Shown here piece by piece: positions 59,327 to 64,000 of a stretch of DNA of 64,000 bases. A program made the translations under genes and the position numbers. Below the pieces are notes generated by a model that worked only from the letters and a program-made list of their open reading frames with translations, did no database searches and was not told the DNA's origin. Positions within the stretch are counted from its first letter, which is position 1. Each line of letters opens with the position of its first letter. Source of the stretch: Mayamaea pseudoterrestris (taxonomy: Eukaryota > Bacillariophyta > Bacillariophyceae > Sellaphorales > Sellaphoraceae); the NCBI GenBank assembly GCA_027923505.1, contig BROI01000015.1, positions 124,001-188,000 of the forward strand, written 5' to 3'.

Positions 59327-60711
59327 TTATCTCCCATCACGTAATGGCACCAGAGTGCTCGCCAAGGAGTGGGAATGTAGCTTCGACGAAACGATGAGAC
59401 TACCCGCCACAAGGGCAGGCCGTCCCAGTCCTCCCGTCACGTAATCTAGAGCTTTCTGCAATCGCTTATACCTCAGAAGATCCGCAAGCCACCGGAATGG
59501 CATAACAGTCGGCGCGAAACAGGCAAGTGACACTGCTAACATGCGTACAAACTGTGACGACTGTACACGCGCAGGCCGAGCTCATAATGTATTCACTTCT
59601 CACACATGCAGCCTCAAGTACTACTTACCATTTTCTGTCACATCCTCGTGGCTTCCTCCCACCATATTTAGTGCGTTCCCGACTCGTGGATCATACAGTG
59701 ACCGTTTCCACCACGGAATCATTTTGCGTGCCAGCATTGGTATATACTCTTCAAACAGTTGAAGCTCAATTGGATCCTTTTTTGCCTGTAGAGCCTGATG
59801 CATGCCGACAAGATACAGTCTCGAGTCTAGCAGTCCAAGCTTTCGAATGACCTTGTCATTGAATGCCTTTTGCTCTTTGGCCGGAACAAGTGCTGCAATG
59901 GTCGGAACCAAATAAACATCTTCCATGTGAAGCATTGATTGTGCACAGCTGGCAATGGCGGCCGATGTGAATGCCACTTTTGCAAGCCCGCTATTTGAAA
60001 GGCTATTTGTCGCACTTTTGGCAATTCGCGACGTCTCCAGCTGCGGCGAGTAACATAAAACGTGCGATGAGTCCGTAGCGTGTGCAAATAGAAAAAGATA
60101 AGAGAAAACTCATGTCTTCAACGTACCAGCAGGGATTCTCCCATACTAATAAGTGCCTTTTGGTCTTGCTCTAGCTGATTCATCACCATGTTGAAAGCGC
60201 GGTCAACGTCGTTCTCGACAAAAATATCAGCGACTTTCTTCCTCGCCCAAGGAAAAAACAGTTCCCTTTCAATTCGATGCAATCCCTTCATATTGAAGTT
60301 CACAACGTAGTCAGACGCCAAATGCAACGCATTCCCAGGCGATAATGTAGTTGCCGATTCTGTCGACTTAGGAACGAAGGACTGCTGCGACATGCTTTCG
60401 GCCAGACGCTGGATCTCCCCAGCTTCTCGAATCAGTGACATGGTGTGCCATCTCCATCCCTGAATATAGAAACGATCTGAATTTTGATCATTGTGAGTGT
60501 TGTCACTGCCGCTGGCACAAGACGCTCTGCGGTTGGCAAGGAACCGAGTCAACGCGGAGCAAGCGTCGGCGATAGCCGTTTGCTTGTCACCACCTCCTCT
60601 GGGGCATGACCATGTTGCAGACGCATTTAATGTCCGAGTTAACAGACACAGAACTGCAACGCTGATAAAGATCCTTGTTATGGTCCGAGGAGATTGTGAC
60701 GAAAGCTTCAT
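59327..60711 (-). CDS. Hemerythrin-like (HHE) protein with signal peptide (three exons)
   Basis: Exons are 60711-60127, 60040-59629 and 59532-59327. Introns of 86 nt (GTACGT...CGCAG) and 96 nt (GTAAGT...TAGCAG) keep the frame, giving 400 residues. A signal peptide (TRIFISVAVLCLLTRTLNA) starts the protein. Helix A has WRWHTMSLI (His89), helix B has GLHRIERELFFPW (His145, Glu150), and a later helix has SMLHMEDVYLVPTIAALVPAKEQ. This HxxxE-F/L-P spacing repeats the hemerythrin HHE pattern for a di-iron site. A second helical domain follows exon 2, ending with a basic tail. The likely role is oxygen, iron or NO binding, or redox sensing. Targeting beyond the secretory pathway is unclear. Confidence 0.65.
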
Positions 60712-60911
60712 TGCGAGGCGCGTCGCTCCAAGAAATGGATGGTCACGGCTTGGCGCGCTGGCGCGGCAGTGACATTTGCAGTGGCACGGAAAAGACACAC
60801 TCTCCGAACTAATGACGACGACCGACGGCTTTGTGAACAACATGCATGAACAGCACAGCACCATTGTCGTTCTTCAAGTAAAAGTGCAAGCATCAAGATT
60901 TCATTCTGACC

Positions 60912-61964
60912 ATGAGCGTAGCTAGCGGCGCCATTCCCAGCGTGGTCTGGATGATATTCGCCTTCCCAACAATTTTCTGGTTGGTGGCTTACCTCCTTCC
61001 ACAAATCTACATGGTTCTTCGGCCGGTTCCGGACCTCAAGAAGCGCTACCAAGCAGCATGGGCCTTGGTCACGGGAGCTGGAACTGGCATTGGAAAGTCC
61101 ATCGCCTTTAAACTTGCCAACCAGGGTCTGAATGTTGTCATTGTCTCGCTAGACGATTCCTCTTTAAAGGAAACGCTAAAGGAACTGGAAGCTGCCTTTC
61201 CAAAGCAATCCTTTCGATCAGTCGGAGTCAACTTTGCACCAAATGTTGACTACATGTCCAAAATTCGAACGGCAGTTAAAGATATCAACATCCCAATCGT
61301 GTTTTGCAACGCTGGATTCATGGTTACTGGCTTCTTTGATCAAACACCAATTGAAAAGCTGACGGCAAACATTGAATGCAACGCCATGTCGGGCGTTCAT
61401 ATCTCGCATTTCTTTGCGCAGCAACTTGTCAGCAAGAAGCAAAAGGGATGCATCGTCTTTACGAGTAGCATTGCTGCCGCCATTCCGACCCCCTTCGCCG
61501 CCATGTATGCTTCCACCAAGGCGTTCACGAGTCAGCTAGCAGCCTGCCTGCATATTGAGCTACAACCGCTTGGAATTGATGTTTGCGCGATTCATCCGTC
61601 CCCAGTGGCCTCCAACTTTTACAACAATCTCACACATAAGGTGGATATGATTGAAGCAGCGGCAAAGTCGGCCGTCACGCCCGATAGTATAACGGACGAC
61701 ATTTTCAAAAGTATTGGAGCTTGCGCGTGGCGTGACTTGGGAGGTATGAGCTGGTTATTGAATCCATGGTCTATGCGAAAGCTTTTGTCTCAATTGCTGC
61801 TTACTTACGCTTTACTTGCTTACCTCATGTCTTTGTTCACGACAGGCATGGCCATTGGAACGCGCATTGGTACAGTATTTTTGCCGTTTAATTTTTTTGC
61901 CGAGGTGTTTAAATTCGTTGCACCTCAACTACCGGACTGGAAGGTGCACAACAAGAACCGCTAG
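60912..61964 (+). CDS. Membrane-anchored SDR, very-long-chain 3-oxoacyl-CoA reductase/HSD17B12-like
   Basis: The 350-residue SDR has an N-terminal membrane anchor (VWMIFAFPTIFWLVAYLLPQIY). The cofactor motif is TGAGTGIG, with CNAG, Ser in VFTSSIAAAIP and YASTK. A C-terminal TM pair lies near 295-330 (LLSQLLLTYALLAYLMSLF). All catalytic residues are present. The layout fits ER 3-ketoacyl-CoA reductase (fatty acid elongation) or 17-beta-hydroxysteroid dehydrogenase type 12, but the family's substrate cannot be resolved. Confidence 0.8.
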   Translation: MSVASGAIPSVVWMIFAFPTIFWLVAYLLPQIYMVLRPVPDLKKRYQAAWALVTGAGTGIGKSIAFKLANQGLNVVIVSLDDSSLKETLKELEAAFPKQSFRSVGVNFAPNVDYMSKIRTAVKDINIPIVFCNAGFMVTGFFDQTPIEKLTANIECNAMSGVHISHFFAQQLVSKKQKGCIVFTSSIAAAIPTPFAAMYASTKAFTSQLAACLHIELQPLGIDVCAIHPSPVASNFYNNLTHKVDMIEAAAKSAVTPDSITDDIFKSIGACAWRDLGGMSWLLNPWSMRKLLSQLLLTYALLAYLMSLFTTGMAIGTRIGTVFLPFNFFAEVFKFVAPQLPDWKVHNKNR

Positions 61965-62048
61965 ATGGAGAATACGTACTTGCGGAGAAAGCACATGACA
62001 GAATATAAAACTTATCATTATCGCACTTAAGCTTTTCGACACCAACCT

Positions 62049-62813
62049 TTACCCCCTGTTCTTGTCGCTTTCGAGCAATGCCTTGATTTGCTTTTGCCAT
62101 TCAACTTCCTCTTGCCGCATTTCCTTGTACTTTTCATCCACGGTGCGCCTCCAATCCTCCACATTGACGCCTTCACCAGCCCACGCTGGAACGTCATCGC
62201 CGAGCCATCGCGTTAGAACAGGAACGCCAATATCTTTGCCTTGCTGCTGTCGCTCAGCAAGTAGCTTTAGCTTTTTCTTAAGTTTCTCTGTAATCACCAA
62301 AGACCGATAGAAAGATGAGCAAACAAGTTCATGCCAGCAAACGTGGACATGCCATGCATGCGAACAAAAACACGTACTTTCACCTTCGACCCAACGATTA
62401 GCTCCCTGTAGACCACCATCGGACAAAATTGAAGAGTCTCTTTCTGCAATTGGTGGCTTTTGATGTCCATGTTCGGCCCACCAGTCCATCATTTCCCTCT
62501 CCAGTTCATGCTCGGCAGCCAGTGCAGCGTTGGCAACATGTTCGGCTTCACGCTTCAGCAGATTGTCGTTCGGAGTCACCCAGTATGTAATAGCTGTCAC
62601 AATAAACGCAAGACTAATCTGTACGACAAAACGAAGATTGCTGGTGTTGGCGGCATTCTTTTTCTTCTCGTCAAAGTCACGATAATCCTTGTTGCGCCGC
62701 AATCCTGCAGCTTGAACATGACTGTGAGAAGGTGATGGCTTCTCTCGTACAGAGTCCTCGCCAGAAGCGTTTCGTGCGCGCCGCATGAAATCGTTCAGGT
62801 TTCTTTTGAGCAA
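62049..62813 (-). CDS. Small single-pass membrane protein with an in-frame intron
   Basis: The open frame is continuous from 62813 to 62049 (254 residues). It contains a stop-free 90-nt segment (62288-62377) with GTACGT and TTACAG ends that is best read as an intron. Spliced, the protein has 224 residues and joins VEGEK to KLKKKLKLLAERQQQ, a natural coiled-coil start. The N-terminus is basic and disordered. One TM helix lies near 61-80 (RFVVQISLAFIVTAITYWVT). The region after it is charged and helical. No family recognised. It converges with the SDR at 60912. Confidence 0.6.
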   Translation of the reverse strand: MLKRNLNDFMRRARNASGEDSVREKPSPSHSHVQAAGLRRNKDYRDFDEKKKNAANTSNLRFVVQISLAFIVTAITYWVTPNDNLLKREAEHVANAALAAEHELEREMMDWWAEHGHQKPPIAERDSSILSDGGLQGANRWVEGESTCFCSHAWHVHVCWHELVCSSFYRSLVITEKLKKKLKLLAERQQQGKDIGVPVLTRWLGDDVPAWAGEGVNVEDWRRTVDEKYKEMRQEEVEWQKQIKALLESDKNRG

Positions 62814-63129
62814 GCAGTTGTTGATTTAGATAGAACTGCGCGCTCTTTGAATGCAATGTAAGTCGCATCAAGAAATCTTGTGCACAACCTTTCGTCATTT
62901 AGGTCATCGCTTGCCATCAGGCGATGCTTAAGTCAGTTAGTCGCAGCGTTACCCAGAATAGGCGACGCACCGGTACTTGTGTGACAGGGAAACGGACGAC
63001 CAAACTTCCGTCACAGAAATCGTCCGCAACAACCGCCGTATCTAATTGAGTGCACATGCAACGATAGATTCATATGATTTAGTTGTAAATTTGCTTTGAT
63101 AATACTCTGCATCCAAAGGAAACCCGCAA
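62814..63129. other. Divergent intergenic region before the Gfo/Idh/MocA-like gene
   Basis: About 315 bases between outward-facing genes. It holds the motif ACCGGTAC (62969) and nothing protein-like. Confidence 0.4.
62969..62976. promoter_or_regulatory. ACCGGTAC element, variant of the recurrent palindrome
   Basis: CACCGGTACTTGTGTG here closely resembles TACCGGTACTTGTATG at 8318. Function inferred from recurrence. Confidence 0.3.
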
Positions 63130-64000
63130 ATGGCCGTAGGACCGACTCGTGAGGCCGTCCAGCAGCGTTTCAACTTTCCTCAACCTGACGCAGGGCATGC
63201 AACTGGGGTGACGAGATTTGCCGTTATGACAAGCGTAGCGCTGGTCGTCTCTGACTGTCACTTCGCGGATCGTACGGTCCGTCCGATGTCGAATCCTTGC
63301 ACTGGCTGCCGTCTTAGCTGCTTGGTTGTTTTGGACAGCGCTGAGAATCCATCGTCACGCGACGAAGCCGAAATATGGCTTAATGATCGAGTCCAAGACA
63401 TTGACAAGGTGACAATACTATTTGATAGAGAAGGGGGATTTGGTTCCATGTTGATGAATCCCAAGATTGATGCCGTATACATCATCACACCTCCAGCTTT
63501 GCAGCACGTCTGCGTCATGAAGTCGCTTGAAGCACGTAAGCATGTACTCGTCTTTGACGCAGTCTCTCAGCCCCTTGCCGAGTTTGTTCCGCAGCTTGAC
63601 TTAGCTGTAAGACAAAAGCGATTCCTTCAATCGAGTACCATGTTTGTTCACCATCATCGCGTCCAGACTTTTTTGGAATCGGTACGCGCTGATACCTTTG
63701 GAACAATCGAGTCCATCGATGTGGTGCTGTTGATTAATGAAGATGATCTAGCATTAATAGGAATTGATATGCCATTGGAGCCGGGGAACGGCTGCATTCG
63801 TCGACTCGGCCGCTTTGGTGTTCTCATGAGTCTTCTTCTGCTGACGCACACAACTGGAAGCCGACCAATTTCCGCACAAGTTTCCGAGTACGAGGGTCTG
63901 TCTGATATCCCCACGACGGCCAAGGGAAGTGTGACATTTTCGAATAACTGCAAGCTCCATTTCACCGTGTCATACTCGAATACGACGGCGCCAACTCGAC
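63130..64000 (+). CDS. Gfo/Idh/MocA-like oxidoreductase, 5' part (cut by window edge)
   Basis: An uninterrupted frame from ATG 63130 runs off the right edge, giving about 290 residues. The segment IDAVYIITPPALQHVCVMKSLEARKHVLV and the following AVRQKRFLQSSTMFVHHHRVQ match the Rossmann/second-half pattern of Gfo/Idh/MocA oxidoreductases. Two features are odd. The usual catalytic EKP after KHVL is replaced by FDAVSQP, and the N-terminal G-x-G-x-x-G nucleotide motif is not visible. It may therefore be a non-catalytic or structural member, or the true N-terminus is on an unseen exon. The C-terminus is missing, so no substrate is proposed. Confidence 0.7.
   Translation, partial: MAVGPTREAVQQRFNFPQPDAGHATGVTRFAVMTSVALVVSDCHFADRTVRPMSNPCTGCRLSCLVVLDSAENPSSRDEAEIWLNDRVQDIDKVTILFDREGGFGSMLMNPKIDAVYIITPPALQHVCVMKSLEARKHVLVFDAVSQPLAEFVPQLDLAVRQKRFLQSSTMFVHHHRVQTFLESVRADTFGTIESIDVVLLINEDDLALIGIDMPLEPGNGCIRRLGRFGVLMSLLLLTHTTGSRPISAQVSEYEGLSDIPTTAKGSVTFSNNCKLHFTVSYSNTTAPTR

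Noticed and set aside
1-64000. tRNA, rRNA, CRISPR array or transposon
   Set aside because: No cloverleaf B-box pattern, regular repeat-spacer pattern, terminal repeats or transposase/reverse-transcriptase motif was found by reading the intergenic regions.

Overview
This window is nuclear DNA from a photosynthetic eukaryote with a compact genome. About 42 protein genes fill 64 kb on both strands, most in a single exon. Twelve short spliceosomal introns (about 79-153 nt, GT-AG) can be placed by reading-frame continuity. The gene set is eukaryotic: U1-70K, ORC2, PAF1, CNOT11, RBM22, ZPR1, POLE3, RPS23, Rpp30, CLU, ERdj3. Several proteins start with a signal peptide followed by a Phe-containing motif of the ASAFAP type (AQAFVP, TLAFRP, CSFAPR, VESFTI, VKGFVA). 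That bipartite leader is typical of plastids of red-algal secondary origin, so I infer an ochrophyte/stramenopile alga, most likely a diatom. I cannot name the species. I saw no rRNA, tRNA, transposon or CRISPR array.

Layout. 0-10 kb: a NECAP-like gene cut by the left edge, U1-70K, a thioredoxin-like [2Fe-2S] protein, an amidohydrolase, a head-to-head pair of secretory-pathway genes (STI1-like luminal protein and ERdj3), lipoyl synthase, a TPT-family transporter, plastid DUF3727 protein, RPS23. 10-20 kb: GT14-like protein, ZPR1 head-to-head with an unusual plastid Hsp70-type ATPase, DUF4239 membrane protein, TPR-like protein, PAF1. 20-30 kb: patatin-like lipase, ORC2, an RquA-type rhodoquinone methyltransferase, an Rpp14/Pop5-like subunit, mitochondrial Sel1-repeat protein, CNOT11, plastid heme oxygenase. 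30-45 kb: CLU, a type I membrane protein, a PH-like 852-residue protein, a plastid GNAT/FemAB-like protein, cathepsin X, two unknown proteins. 45-64 kb: SDR, a thylakoid single-pass protein, RBM22, Era GTPase, Rpp30, kynurenine-type aminotransferase, ABC1 kinase, Lon, POLE3, hemerythrin-like protein, ketoacyl-reductase-like SDR, a small membrane protein, and a Gfo/Idh/MocA-like gene running off the right edge.

There are no operons, but themes recur. Mitochondrial function is served by lipoyl synthase, Lon, Era, the Sel1 protein, CLU and probably RquA and the ABC1 kinase (quinone-linked families). Plastid function is served by heme oxygenase, the DUF3727 protein, the Hsp70-like ATPase and the thylakoid protein. 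RNA processing is served by U1-70K, RBM22, two candidate RNase P/MRP subunits, CNOT11 and PAF1.

The strongest observations for follow-up are the RquA-type gene, which implies rhodoquinone in an alga with aerobic and photosynthetic metabolism; the plastid Hsp70-type protein that has only the ATPase domain, with a large insertion; and a recurrent palindrome TACCGGTA found in several gene-upstream regions.
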